NCBI GenBank assembly: GCA_963792885.1
Contig: CAWBXX010000001.1
Location: forward strand, 496,001-560,000
Direction: 5' to 3'
DNA from: DASWJZ01 sp963792885
Lineage (GTDB): Bacteria > Pseudomonadota > Alphaproteobacteria > Rhizobiales > Afifellaceae
Length of the DNA stretch: 64,000 nucleotides
The first letter of the stretch is position 1. Each line of letters opens with the position of its first letter. A model generated the notes under the pieces. The model searched no databases and was not told the origin of the DNA. It saw only the letters and a list, made by a program, of their open reading frames with translations. A program made the translations under genes and the position numbers. Below, in pieces: positions 9,247 through 17,112 of the stretch.

Positions 9247-10049
9247 GCGGCGACAGGTTCCCGCTGCTGCGCATCCGGGCGAAGTTGCACCGCGTTCAGG
9301 CCTTCGGCCCAACGGACGATCTCGAAGCGCCCGTCGTGGTGCTCGACCAGCGCCGTGCAGCTTTCGACCCAGTCGCCGCAATTGTAGTAGGCGATGCCAA
9401 AGTCGTTGTGCATTGCCGCGTAGTGGATGTGGCCGCAGATGACGCCGTCGATTTCGTGCTGACGCGCCTCGCGCGCCAACGCCTCCTCGAAGGCGCCTAT
9501 GAAATTCACCGCGTTCTTGACCCTGAGCTTCGCCCAGGCGGAGAGCGACCAGTACGAGAAGCCGAAACGGCGGCGGACCATGTTGACGTAGGTGTTGGTG
9601 GCAAGCGCCGCCGCGTAGGCCCAGTCGCCGAAATGCGCGAGCCACGCCGCGTGGCGCACCACCACGTCGAACTGGTCGCCGTGGATGACGAGCAGCTGCC
9701 GGCCATCCGCTGTCGTGTGGATGTCGGTCGAGCGCACCTCGATCCCGCCGAAATGCGTTCCGAGGTAATCGCGCAGGAACTCGTCGTGGTTGCCGGGAAG
9801 GTAGACGACGCGTGCGCCCTTGCGCGCCTTCCTCAGGAGCTTCTGCGCGACGTCGTTGTGCGTCTGCGGCCAGTACCAATTCCGCCTGAGGCGCCAGCCG
9901 TCGACGATGTCGCCCACCAGATAGATCGTCTCGGCGTCGTAGCAGCGGAGAAAATCGAGGAGCAGATCCGCCTGGCAGCCACGCGTACCCAAATGCACAT
10001 CAGAAATGAACATGGTGCGCACGTGGCGCGCCGGAAGCGCTGCGGGCAT
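9243..10049 (-). CDS. UDP-2,3-diacylglucosamine diphosphatase-like metallophosphoesterase
   Basis: Calcineurin-like phosphoesterase of 268 residues with the full metal-ligand set: SDVHLG (about 16-21), GDIVDGW, GNHDEF, HGDQFD and GHIHYA. It is related to LpxH, which cleaves UDP-diacylglucosamine in lipid A synthesis, but belongs to the longer group often annotated LpxH-like in alphaproteobacteria, where LpxI or LpxH may exist elsewhere. It is first in a two-gene operon with the GT4 gene (four-base overlap). A broader pyrophosphatase role on a lipid-sugar nucleotide is possible. Confidence 0.85.
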   Translation of the reverse strand: MPAALPARHVRTMFISDVHLGTRGCQADLLLDFLRCYDAETIYLVGDIVDGWRLRRNWYWPQTHNDVAQKLLRKARKGARVVYLPGNHDEFLRDYLGTHFGGIEVRSTDIHTTADGRQLLVIHGDQFDVVVRHAAWLAHFGDWAYAAALATNTYVNMVRRRFGFSYWSLSAWAKLRVKNAVNFIGAFEEALAREARQHEIDGVICGHIHYAAMHNDFGIAYYNCGDWVESCTALVEHHDGRFEIVRWAEGLNAVQLRPDAQQREPVAA

Positions 10050-10359
10050 CAGTTCCCCTATCTGGGGGCCTTAATGGCTGATTCGGTTAGCATTTTTGTG
10101 ACAAGCGCGGCCAGTCGCGGTTTCAAGTCGGAAGGTGGTTAATTGAAATGGCGTCGTTTTCACAACGTCCAACGATAGGACGGACCGGGCTGAGAAGTAC
10201 AGGCCGGCTGCTCCCGAGCGTGGCGGTGGGGCAACAGGCCGCGTTGAGCAGCCACGTTCTTTCGCCCTGGAAAGAGGCGCACAGCGCGTCCGCCCTTGCA
10301 TTCGCAGCGGGGCCGTTGGAAGCAGTCTCCGATCAACGAACAATGTCGGGAAGGACCCC
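10050..10359. other. Intergenic region between divergent genes
   Basis: About 310 bases between the leftward LpxH-like gene and the rightward FAH gene. It should contain both promoters. The 3' part has only a modest GGGAAGG element before the FAH start. I see no convincing gene, palindrome or sigma-70 consensus in it. Confidence 0.5.
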
Positions 10360-11211
10360 ATGAAGCTCGTCCGCTATGGCGCCAAGGGCGCCGAGAAACC
10401 AGGCCTGATCGACGCTGGAGGGCAGATCAGGGATCTCTCCGGCGAGGTCGAGGATTTCCGTCCCGAGCTGATGACCTTCGATCTGACGGCGCGCCTCGCG
10501 CGGCTCGATCCAGCCGGCCTGCCGGCGGTCAGCGGCAATCCGCGCCTCGGGCCGCCTGTCGCTCGGGTCGGCCACTTCGTCGCGGTGGGGCTGAACTACG
10601 CCGACCACGCGGCAGAATCGAACATGCCGATCCCGGCCGAGCCCGTGCTCTTCTCCAAGGCGCCGAGCTCAGTCTGCGGCCCCGACGACGACGTGATCGT
10701 CCCGAAGGGTTCCAAGAAGCTCGACTGGGAAGTCGAGCTCGCCTTCGTCATCGGCAAGCGCGCCTCCTACGTCAGCGAGGCCGACGCGCTCAGCCACGTG
10801 CTCGGCTACATGGTCTGCAACGATGTTTCGGAGCGCTTCTGGCAATTGGAAGGCACCGGCCAGTGGATCAAGGGAAAGAGCGCCGAGACGTTCGGGCCGC
10901 TCGGTCCGTGGCTCGTCACGGCCGACGAGGTCGGTGATCCGCAGAAGCTCGATATGTGGCTCGACGTTAACGGCACCCGCATGCAGACGGGCAGCACGGG
11001 CACGATGATCTTCAACGTCGCGACGCTCGTTTCCTACATCTCCGGCAAGATGGTGCTTGAGCCCGGCGACGTGGTGACCACCGGCACACCTCCCGGCGTC
11101 GGGCAGGGCAAGAAGCCGAATCCGGTCTTCCTCAAGCCCGGCGACGTCATGGAGCTTGGCGTCGCGAAGCTCGGCAAGCAGAAGCAGAAGGTTGTCGCCT
11201 ATTCCGGATGA
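10360..11211 (+). CDS. Fumarylacetoacetate hydrolase family protein
   Basis: 283-residue member of the FAH superfamily, the length of the ureidoglycolate lyase / 2-keto-4-pentenoate hydratase-like group. Seen in the sequence: AVGLNYADHAAESN, the metal-binding DWEVELAFVIGKRA with its acidic residues, GYMVCNDVSER, and the C-terminal TGTPPGVGQGKKPNPVFLKP typical of oxaloacetate decarboxylase/FAH proteins. It probably hydrolyses or decarboxylates a 2-oxo acid. The exact substrate cannot be read from the sequence; the KduD-like operon at 17-20 kb makes sugar-acid catabolism one possibility. Confidence 0.88.
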   Translation: MKLVRYGAKGAEKPGLIDAGGQIRDLSGEVEDFRPELMTFDLTARLARLDPAGLPAVSGNPRLGPPVARVGHFVAVGLNYADHAAESNMPIPAEPVLFSKAPSSVCGPDDDVIVPKGSKKLDWEVELAFVIGKRASYVSEADALSHVLGYMVCNDVSERFWQLEGTGQWIKGKSAETFGPLGPWLVTADEVGDPQKLDMWLDVNGTRMQTGSTGTMIFNVATLVSYISGKMVLEPGDVVTTGTPPGVGQGKKPNPVFLKPGDVMELGVAKLGKQKQKVVAYSG

Positions 11212-11214
11212 GAC

Positions 11215-12144
11215 CTAGCCCGGCGTGATGCGCGTCGCCTTGCGCTCACGGGCGCGCTCGAGCCCAAGCTTGCGCTCGCGGAAGATGATGAAGATACCGG
11301 CGGCGACAACGATGGCGCCGCCGAGGATCACGCTGGAGCTCGGCACCTCGCCGAAGAGCAGGTAGCCCAGGCCAATGCCCCACAGCATCGAGACATAGTC
11401 GAAGGATGCGACGGTCGCCGCGTCGGCGTAGCGGTAGGCGGAGGTCATCATGATCTGGCCGATTCCCCCGAACAACCCGATCGCGACCAGGAGCGCCACT
11501 TCGCCGACGCTCGGCATCACCCAGCCGAACGGCAACGAGATGACGAGCGACAGCACTGACGAGCTCAGTGCGAAATAGAGAACGATCGATGCCGTCGTCT
11601 CGGTCCGCGTCATCGAGCGGATGAGAATCGCCGCATTCGCCCCACAAAACGCGCCGAAGAGCGCGATCATCGTGCCCAGGAACGCATTCCCGTGCGCCTC
11701 GCCTCCAACGAAGACGGTGAAGCGCGGCCACAGGATCACCAGGATTCCGAGGAAGCCGATCCCCACCGCCGACCAGCGATAAATGCGCACCGTCTCGCCG
11801 AGAACGATCGCCGCCAGCGCCACGACGATGAGCGGCGAGGCGTAGCCGATCGTCATCTGCTCCGGCAGCGGCAGGTAGCGGAGCGCGACGAAGCCGGAGG
11901 TCATCGCGAGGAGGCCTACGGTGCCGCGCACAACATGCTGCCACGGCTTGTTGGTCGCGATCGCGCCCGCCACCTCGCCCTGCCACAACAGCATGGCGGC
12001 GATCGGAACGAGAGCGAAGAACGATCGGGCGAAGACGATCTCGCCGGCAGGGATGCGGTCCGACGCGGCCTTCACGCAGACGAGCATCAAAGTGAAGACG
12101 AAGGTGGACGCGATCTTGAGCGCGATACCGCGGCTTGGATTCAT
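11215..12144 (-). CDS. DMT-superfamily transporter (EamA)
   Basis: Inner-membrane transporter of 309 residues with ten predicted helices arranged as two EamA repeats (first ending near GFLGILVILWPRF, second near GYLLFGEVPSSSVILGGAIV). The C-terminal tail is short and basic. Such proteins usually export amino acids or metabolites; substrate unknown. Its stop lies only three bases from the convergent FAH stop. Confidence 0.88.
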   Translation of the reverse strand: MNPSRGIALKIASTFVFTLMLVCVKAASDRIPAGEIVFARSFFALVPIAAMLLWQGEVAGAIATNKPWQHVVRGTVGLLAMTSGFVALRYLPLPEQMTIGYASPLIVVALAAIVLGETVRIYRWSAVGIGFLGILVILWPRFTVFVGGEAHGNAFLGTMIALFGAFCGANAAILIRSMTRTETTASIVLYFALSSSVLSLVISLPFGWVMPSVGEVALLVAIGLFGGIGQIMMTSAYRYADAATVASFDYVSMLWGIGLGYLLFGEVPSSSVILGGAIVVAAGIFIIFRERKLGLERARERKATRITPG

Positions 12145-12181
12145 TCAGCGCCGCCTAGCACGCCCAAGTCCCCGCCCCCCG

Positions 12182-12218
12182 CGCCATCGAAGCAAGCGTC
12201 CCGCTTGCTTCGATGGCG
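12182..12218 (-). terminator. Perfect 17-bp hairpin after the CoxL gene
   Basis: A perfect 17-bp inverted repeat (left arm 12182-12198, right arm 12202-12218) with a three-base loop. It sits 13 bases past the stop of the leftward molybdenum hydroxylase gene and before the start of the leftward DMT gene. No long T-tract follows on either strand, so it may act as a transcript stabiliser or a weak terminator. Confidence 0.6.
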
Positions 12219-12230
12219 GATGAAAAACGC

Positions 12231-14531
12231 CTATCCCTTGGCAGCCTGGATGGCCTCCCAGACACGGAGCGGCGTCGCCGGCATGTCGATGTTGCGGATA
12301 CCGTAGGCGCGGTTAAGCGCGTCGACGACCGCGTTCATCACCGTCGGCGTCGCACCGATCGTGCCCGCCTCCCCGGCTCCCTTGATGCCGAGCGCGTTCC
12401 ACTTGCAAGGCACGTTGCGCGTCTGGAAATCGAAGGACGGCAGGTCGCCGGCGCGTGGCATGGCGTAGTCGTTGAAGGTGCCGGTGATGAGCTGTCCGTC
12501 GTCGTCGTAGACCGTATGCTCCAAAAGCGCCTGCCCGATCGATTGCGCCACACCGCCATGCACCTGGCCGGCAAGGAGCATCGGGTTCACGGTCGCGCCG
12601 AAGTCGTCGACGATCGTGTAGCGCACGATCTCGGTACGGCCGGTCTCCGGGTCGATCTCGACCTCGCAGACATGCGTCCCGTTCGGATAGGTGTGCTCCT
12701 CCGCCTTGAACTCGCCGGTCGCGGTCAGCTTCGTTTTGTCCTTCGCCTTCTTGGCGAGATCGACGTAGCTGATGCGGCGGTCGGTTCCGACGACGCGTGC
12801 CGTCCCGTCGGCAAGCTCGATGTCGCCTACGCCGGCCTCGAGCTCATCCGCGGCGAGCTCCTTGAGCTGCTCGGCAAGCGTCTTCGAGGCAAGGTCTACC
12901 GATGGCGCGCCGAGCGGCACGGAGCGCGAGCCGCCGGTGCCGCCGCCCGACGGCAGGTCGTCGGAATCGCCCTGCACGAGACGGATCCTGTCGTAGTCGA
13001 CGCCCAGATGGCCGCCGACAAATTGCGCGTAGGCGGTTCGGTGCCCCTGCCCGTTCGACTGCGTGCCGATGTGGACGCTGACCACCCCATCGGCGTCGAG
13101 CGTCACCTTCGCCGGCTCCGATCCGCCGAAGGCGCAGATCTCGATGTAAGTGCCGAAACCGAAGCCACGGATCTTGCCGCGCGCTTTGCTGTCGGCGAGC
13201 CGCTTGTCGAAGGTCCCCGCCTCCGCAACGCCCAGCGCCTTGTCCATGTGCGCAGCGAACTCGCCGGTGTCATAGGTATGGTCGGTCGGGGTCCTGTAAG
13301 GCATCTGCTCTGGCTTGATGAAATTCCGCCGCCTTATCTCGGTCGGCGAAAGGCCGGTGACGCGCGCCGCCTCGTCCATCAGGCGCTCCAGCAGAAACGC
13401 CGCCTCGGGCCGCCCGGCGCCGCGATAGGCGTCGGTCGGGACCGTATTCGTGAAGACGGCGTTGCAATGCGCGTAGATCGTGGTGATGTCGTAGACCCCG
13501 GTCAGCATCGATATCGCTAGCCATGGGATGAAGGGGCCGAACTGATTGAAGTAGGCGCCCATAGCCGCAGTGAATTCGACGCGGAGGGCGGTTATGCGGC
13601 CGTTCTCATCAAGCGCCACGGCGCCCGTGGAAACGTGGTCGCGTCCGTGCGCGTCGGCGAGGAAGTGCTCGCTTCTGTCGCACACCCATTTCACCGGCCG
13701 CCCGGTCGCCTTCGCGGCCTTCGCGGCCAGCGGGTATTCGCGGTAGTTGAAGCCCTTGGTGCCGAACCCGCCGCCCACGTCGTAGGTCAGCACGCGCATC
13801 ATCTCCGGGTCGATCTTGAGAACCTTGCACGCGGCATTGCGCAGGCCATGCACGCCTTGCGATCCGACCGTCACCGTGTAGCGGCCGCTCGCCTTGTCGT
13901 ATTCGGCGACGACCGCCCGCGGCTCCATGTAGTTGCAGACGAGGCGATTGTTGATGATCGTGATCTCGGCGACGTGCGAGGCCTTCGCGAAAGCCGCATC
14001 CGTTGCCGTCTTGTCGCCCGCCTCGTATTCGAAGGCGAGATTCGAGCCCCTGTCCGGCCAGACGAGCGGCGCGTCCGGCGCTAGCGCCGACGCTGTGTCG
14101 GCGTTCGCCGGAAGCAACTCGTAGTCCACCTCGATCATCTCGGCCGCCGATCGCGCGGCGTTCAGGTCGTCGGCCACGACAAGGGCGATCGCATCACCAA
14201 CATGGCGAACCACATCGCCGCAGAGCACCGGAAAAACCGGGGGCTCCACCGGACTCTTGAACGGGCCCATCCCAAGACAGGGCATCGGCGCCAGATCGGC
14301 CACGTCGGCCGCCGTCCACACGAGATGCACGCCGGGGGCGCTCCGCGCCTCCGACAGGTTGCCGACCTTGATGCGGGCATGTGCCGCTGCCGAGCGCAGC
14401 AAATAGGCGACAAGCGTTCCCGGCGGGGTCACGTCGGTCGTGTAGCGGCCTTTGCCCTGGATCAGTGATCCGTCCTCGATGCGGCGAGGCGAGGCGCCCA
14501 TTCCGAATTTCGGCAGAGCGATGGCGTTCAT
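12231..14531 (-). CDS. Xanthine dehydrogenase family molybdopterin-binding subunit (CoxL form II-like)
   Basis: Large subunit of a molybdenum hydroxylase, 766 residues. It starts MNAIALPKFGMGASPRRIED at 14531, the conserved N-terminus; the open frame continues upstream without family features. The active-site loop reads AYRGAGRPE, the form II (BMS/putative CoxL) signature, not the AYRCSFR of true CO dehydrogenase. GGGFGTKG and TGGSRSVPLG contact the cofactor, and the C-terminal GAGEAGTIGATP carries the catalytic glutamate. The usual medium (FAD) and small (2Fe-2S) subunit genes are absent from both flanks, so they must be encoded elsewhere. Substrate is unknown; aldehydes or N-heterocycles are typical. 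Confidence 0.92.
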   Translation of the reverse strand: MNAIALPKFGMGASPRRIEDGSLIQGKGRYTTDVTPPGTLVAYLLRSAAAHARIKVGNLSEARSAPGVHLVWTAADVADLAPMPCLGMGPFKSPVEPPVFPVLCGDVVRHVGDAIALVVADDLNAARSAAEMIEVDYELLPANADTASALAPDAPLVWPDRGSNLAFEYEAGDKTATDAAFAKASHVAEITIINNRLVCNYMEPRAVVAEYDKASGRYTVTVGSQGVHGLRNAACKVLKIDPEMMRVLTYDVGGGFGTKGFNYREYPLAAKAAKATGRPVKWVCDRSEHFLADAHGRDHVSTGAVALDENGRITALRVEFTAAMGAYFNQFGPFIPWLAISMLTGVYDITTIYAHCNAVFTNTVPTDAYRGAGRPEAAFLLERLMDEAARVTGLSPTEIRRRNFIKPEQMPYRTPTDHTYDTGEFAAHMDKALGVAEAGTFDKRLADSKARGKIRGFGFGTYIEICAFGGSEPAKVTLDADGVVSVHIGTQSNGQGHRTAYAQFVGGHLGVDYDRIRLVQGDSDDLPSGGGTGGSRSVPLGAPSVDLASKTLAEQLKELAADELEAGVGDIELADGTARVVGTDRRISYVDLAKKAKDKTKLTATGEFKAEEHTYPNGTHVCEVEIDPETGRTEIVRYTIVDDFGATVNPMLLAGQVHGGVAQSIGQALLEHTVYDDDGQLITGTFNDYAMPRAGDLPSFDFQTRNVPCKWNALGIKGAGEAGTIGATPTVMNAVVDALNRAYGIRNIDMPATPLRVWEAIQAAKG

Positions 14532-14682
14532 GGCTGGCGATCCCTGCGGTTCTGAGGGGGAGGCTGACGGAATGACTGGAATCAAATGCGGCACAGGGAC
14601 AGCGCCGCCCCTATGTTTTGGCATATCCCCCGACCCGACGACAACTGGCGCGGGGCGAAATCTTGCTTGCCCTCGGCGACCG

Positions 14683-15231
14683 TCAGGCAACGGTGCGGGT
14701 GATGACGCTCGCGGAGGTGGGGTCGGCGCCGTAGGTCTCCCCCGGCTCAAGCTGCAGAAGCTCGGCGAGGCGGGTGCGCGCGCGGCTGACGCGGCTCTTG
14801 ATCGTGCCGACGGCGCATTCGCAGATTGCGGCCGCCTCTTCGTAGGAGAAGCCGGAGGCGCCGACGAGGATCAGCGCCTCACGCTGGTCGGCAGGAAGCT
14901 CGTTCAGCGCCTTGCGGAAATCGCTCATGTCCATGTGCCCGCCCTGCGCTGGCTGCGAGGCGAGACGCGCGGCGTAGGTGCCCTCCGCGTCCTCCACCTC
15001 GCGACCATGCTTGCGAAGCTGCGAATAGAACTCGTTGCGCAGGATAGTGAAGAGCCACGCCCGCAGGTTGGTGCCCTCCTGGAAGGTGTGGAACTTCGCC
15101 CACGCCTTCATCAGCGTCTCCTGCACGAGGTCGTCCGCCCGCTCGCTGCTCCCCGTCAGCGAAACGGCGAAGGCGCGCAGATTTGGAATCGACGCCAGCA
15201 GGTCTTCCCGCAAGGCTTTTGAAACCGCCAT
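14683..15231 (-). CDS. ecfG: General stress response sigma factor EcfG (sigma-70 family)
   Basis: ECF sigma factor of 182 residues. Region 2 includes SERADDLVQETLMKAWAKF and NLRAWLFTILRNEFYS; region 4 includes LPADQREALILVGASGFSYE and AVGTIKSRVSRARTRL. In alphaproteobacteria this type (ECF15/EcfG) drives the general stress response and is held by NepR until PhyR is phosphorylated. It lies eight bases after nepR in a leftward operon preceded by a perfect EcfG-type promoter, so it is probably autoregulated. No phyR is present in the window. Confidence 0.93.
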   Translation of the reverse strand: MAVSKALREDLLASIPNLRAFAVSLTGSSERADDLVQETLMKAWAKFHTFQEGTNLRAWLFTILRNEFYSQLRKHGREVEDAEGTYAARLASQPAQGGHMDMSDFRKALNELPADQREALILVGASGFSYEEAAAICECAVGTIKSRVSRARTRLAELLQLEPGETYGADPTSASVITRTVA

Positions 15232-15239
15232 ATGAGCGC

Positions 15240-15476
15240 TCAGGTCTTCTTGTCGATCGACTGTTCGAGCTTCTGAAGAAGCTCGATGAACTTGTCAGGA
15301 ATCGGTTCGTTGACCACGTCTTCGTAATGCGCCCGCAAATGCTTCCCGATCTCGCGCTGAATGCGGGGATCGATCTGCGGTGCCGCGCCCTTGGCGGGGC
15401 GGGAAACCGTCCCAGCCTGCATCTTTTCGCCTCTTTTGTTTTGTCCGGCGCGAGACCCTCGGCGTTCCTTTGCCAT
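15240..15476 (-). CDS. nepR: Anti-sigma factor NepR
   Basis: 78-residue NepR family protein that binds EcfG and is released by phosphorylated PhyR. The basic, variable N-terminus is followed by the conserved core GKHLRAHYEDVVNEPIPDKF and then IELLQKLEQ. It is cotranscribed with ecfG (gap of eight bases). Start at 15476 follows family length. The EcfG promoter lies about 100 bases upstream. Confidence 0.93.
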   Translation of the reverse strand: MAKERRGSRAGQNKRGEKMQAGTVSRPAKGAAPQIDPRIQREIGKHLRAHYEDVVNEPIPDKFIELLQKLEQSIDKKT

Positions 15477-15578
15477 TCCTGTTGCTCCAAGCGCGGGCGC
15501 AAACGCCCGGCGTCACCAGGAAGGACCGTCACGAAATCGCGCGTTGTCTTCCGCTCTCGCCGTTTCAACTGTCGTCTC

Positions 15579-15603
15579 AACGGCCGGCTTGCGCGCTGGT
15601 TCC
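15579..15603 (-). promoter_or_regulatory. EcfG-type promoter for nepR-ecfG
   Basis: On the minus strand the sequence reads GGAAC, 16 bases, CGTT: an exact match to the EcfG consensus (GGAAC-N16/17-CGTT). It stands about 100 bases upstream of nepR in the correct orientation, implying positive autoregulation of the operon by EcfG. Confidence 0.85.
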
Positions 15604-15733
15604 GGGACTGATCGCGTTCCCCCAAATGTTTCAGCTCGATTAAGATTTTTGTTCGGCTTGGGCCAAATTTCGGCTCCGCCACAATCACTTAGCGCCTGAG
15701 GCTGAGCGTGCAAGGAAAAACGCGAAGGGTCCC

Positions 15734-15758
15734 GGAACAATTCACACCTCGGCTCGTT
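15734..15758 (+). promoter_or_regulatory. Second, divergent EcfG-type promoter
   Basis: On the plus strand GGAAC (15734-15738), 16 bases, then CGTT (15755-15758), again an exact EcfG consensus. It points away from nepR-ecfG, the position where phyR usually lies, but no phyR-like frame follows. The transcript would run antisense to the small membrane protein gene at 15935-16075. Confidence 0.7.
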
Positions 15759-15934
15759 TTTCTTCGGCTTTGACGCGTTGCGTACGAAGCACGTCGAAGC
15801 CGGTCGTCGTTTCGAGCGCGTCGCGGATCCTCCCATTCGCGGCAAGGTCGAAGCGGCGCAATCGAAGGTCCCGGCCGGCCTCCTTATGCCCCTTCCCCCC
15901 TCGCGGGTCGGCCGGGACTTCCTGCAAGAGACGC

Positions 15935-16075
15935 TCATGCCGCATTCACCCAGAATGCTGCCGCGAGAGCAGCCATAAGCGCCGCGGCTGCCGAAATGCT
16001 CCAGAATGGTACTCGCATGTTCTCGCTCTGGCGGTCGCCCTGTCGCGCCTCCGTTATGCCGACTTTGTCGTTCAT
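15935..16075 (-). CDS. Small membrane protein with TEARQG motif
   Basis: A 46-residue protein (54 if translation begins at the ATG at 16099). The N-terminus reads MNDKVGITEARQGDR, and a single hydrophobic segment near the C-terminus (VPFWSISAAAALMAALAAA) forms one membrane helix. The 'TEARQG' start plus one helix resembles very small membrane proteins I recall from Hyphomicrobiales genomes; function unknown. It lies downstream of the leftward lipid kinase region and upstream of the nepR promoter region. Another frame (15742-15945) overlaps its end, but I do not recognise it. Confidence 0.55.
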   Translation of the reverse strand: MNDKVGITEARQGDRQSENMRVPFWSISAAAALMAALAAAFWVNAA

Positions 16076-16121
16076 GTCAGCCTGCACATCCCGTCTCATT
16101 CCGGCAACGCTTTGAAGGGAC

Positions 16122-17039
16122 TTAGGTTCCAGCGCGCGGAGCCTTTTGTTCTGTGGGCCTCAGCACCCGCAGTCCACCGCGGCGGGAGCGGATACTGAGC
16201 GGCGTCGCAAGCGTCACGATCTCTCCATCGAGGGAGGCATCGACTCTGGTCGTGGCGAGCCCGATCTCGATCTCTCGCGCGAACCACTTCTCAAGATGCG
16301 GATTGTCGGCGATCGCGCCAACGGCGATCAGCGCCGTCAGCTTGACGAGATCAGGCAGCCGGCGCGAGCGCACGACGTAGAGCCCGAGCGCGCCTTCGCT
16401 CGGATCATCGGCATAGGGAAGATGGCCTTCGCCGAGCGGGTTGTTGGAGAGGAGGATCGCCGCCGTGCGCCGGCGGAAGCTGCGGGCGTCGGCGAGGATC
16501 GTCGCGTCCAGCCGCGGCGGTCGGCGAACCACCATCCACCAGGCCTGCAAGCTCGCCCGCATCTTGCCGAGCCGCGAGGCGTAGTCCATCCGCTCGCGCG
16601 CCCGCACGAGCTTCGCGTGAAGGCCGATCGCGACGTGATGGACAAAGAGCCGGTCGTTCACCTCGCAGATGTCGACCTCGGCGAGGATTCCGTCGGCAAG
16701 TGCTGCGGCCGCCGCCTGCATCTCGAGCGGCATGCCGAGCGAGCGCGCGAAGAGGTTCATCGTTCCAAGCGGCAGAACGCCAAGCGCAACTCCGCACTCT
16801 GCCGCTGCGGCCGCGGCGGCCGAAATCGTCCCGTCGCCGCCGCCGGCGATTATCGCGTCCGCGTCTCCACTGCGGCAAGCTCGCTCGATGGCGCCGACCG
16901 CGTCCTTCCCTTCGCGTACCTCGGTCGCGACGGCGTGGCCGCGCTCCCGAAAGATCGCGGCAAGCGCCTCTGCGGCCTGCCCGGCGTCGACGCCGCGAAG
17001 CGCGCCAGCGTCGCGGTTCAGGATGAGGACAAGATTCAT
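16122..17039 (-). CDS. Diacylglycerol/lipid kinase family protein
   Basis: YegS/BmrU-type lipid kinase, 305 residues from the ATG at 17039. The catalytic domain has GGGDGTISAAAAA (nucleotide loop) and LPLGTMNLFARSLG; the C-terminal beta-sandwich includes ADDPSEGALGLYVV and the closing VDASLDGEI. It phosphorylates a diacylglycerol- or sphingoid-like lipid at the inner face of the membrane. The frame is open well upstream, but that part is antisense to the next gene. A 73-base gap separates it from the FAD oxidoreductase upstream, so it may be the last gene of that operon. Confidence 0.88.
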   Translation of the reverse strand: MNLVLILNRDAGALRGVDAGQAAEALAAIFRERGHAVATEVREGKDAVGAIERACRSGDADAIIAGGGDGTISAAAAAAAECGVALGVLPLGTMNLFARSLGMPLEMQAAAAALADGILAEVDICEVNDRLFVHHVAIGLHAKLVRARERMDYASRLGKMRASLQAWWMVVRRPPRLDATILADARSFRRRTAAILLSNNPLGEGHLPYADDPSEGALGLYVVRSRRLPDLVKLTALIAVGAIADNPHLEKWFAREIEIGLATTRVDASLDGEIVTLATPLSIRSRRGGLRVLRPTEQKAPRAGT

Positions 17040-17112
17040 GAGGAGCGATTCCGGGCGGCCGAGGTAAACCGCGGCGTGCCGGGCACGGTTCCCTTGGCGG
17101 GCTCCGAATCTT

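Noticed and set aside
8209..9879. Extended leftward frame fusing a 200-residue N-terminal extension to the GT4 glycosyltransferase
   Set aside because: The extension is an out-of-frame reading of the LpxH-like gene; the GTGA overlap at 9243-9246 marks the true start.
15742..15945. Leftward 67-codon frame between the nepR promoter and the small membrane protein gene
   Set aside because: Charged and protein-like in part (RDALETTTGFDVLRTQRV), but no family recognised and it overlaps a divergent EcfG promoter; not enough support to annotate.
15770..16198. Rightward frame downstream of the second EcfG promoter as a relict phyR
   Set aside because: No receiver domain or sigma-like domain motifs of PhyR in any plus-strand frame; sequence is Arg/Ser-rich antisense of the small membrane protein and lipid kinase region.
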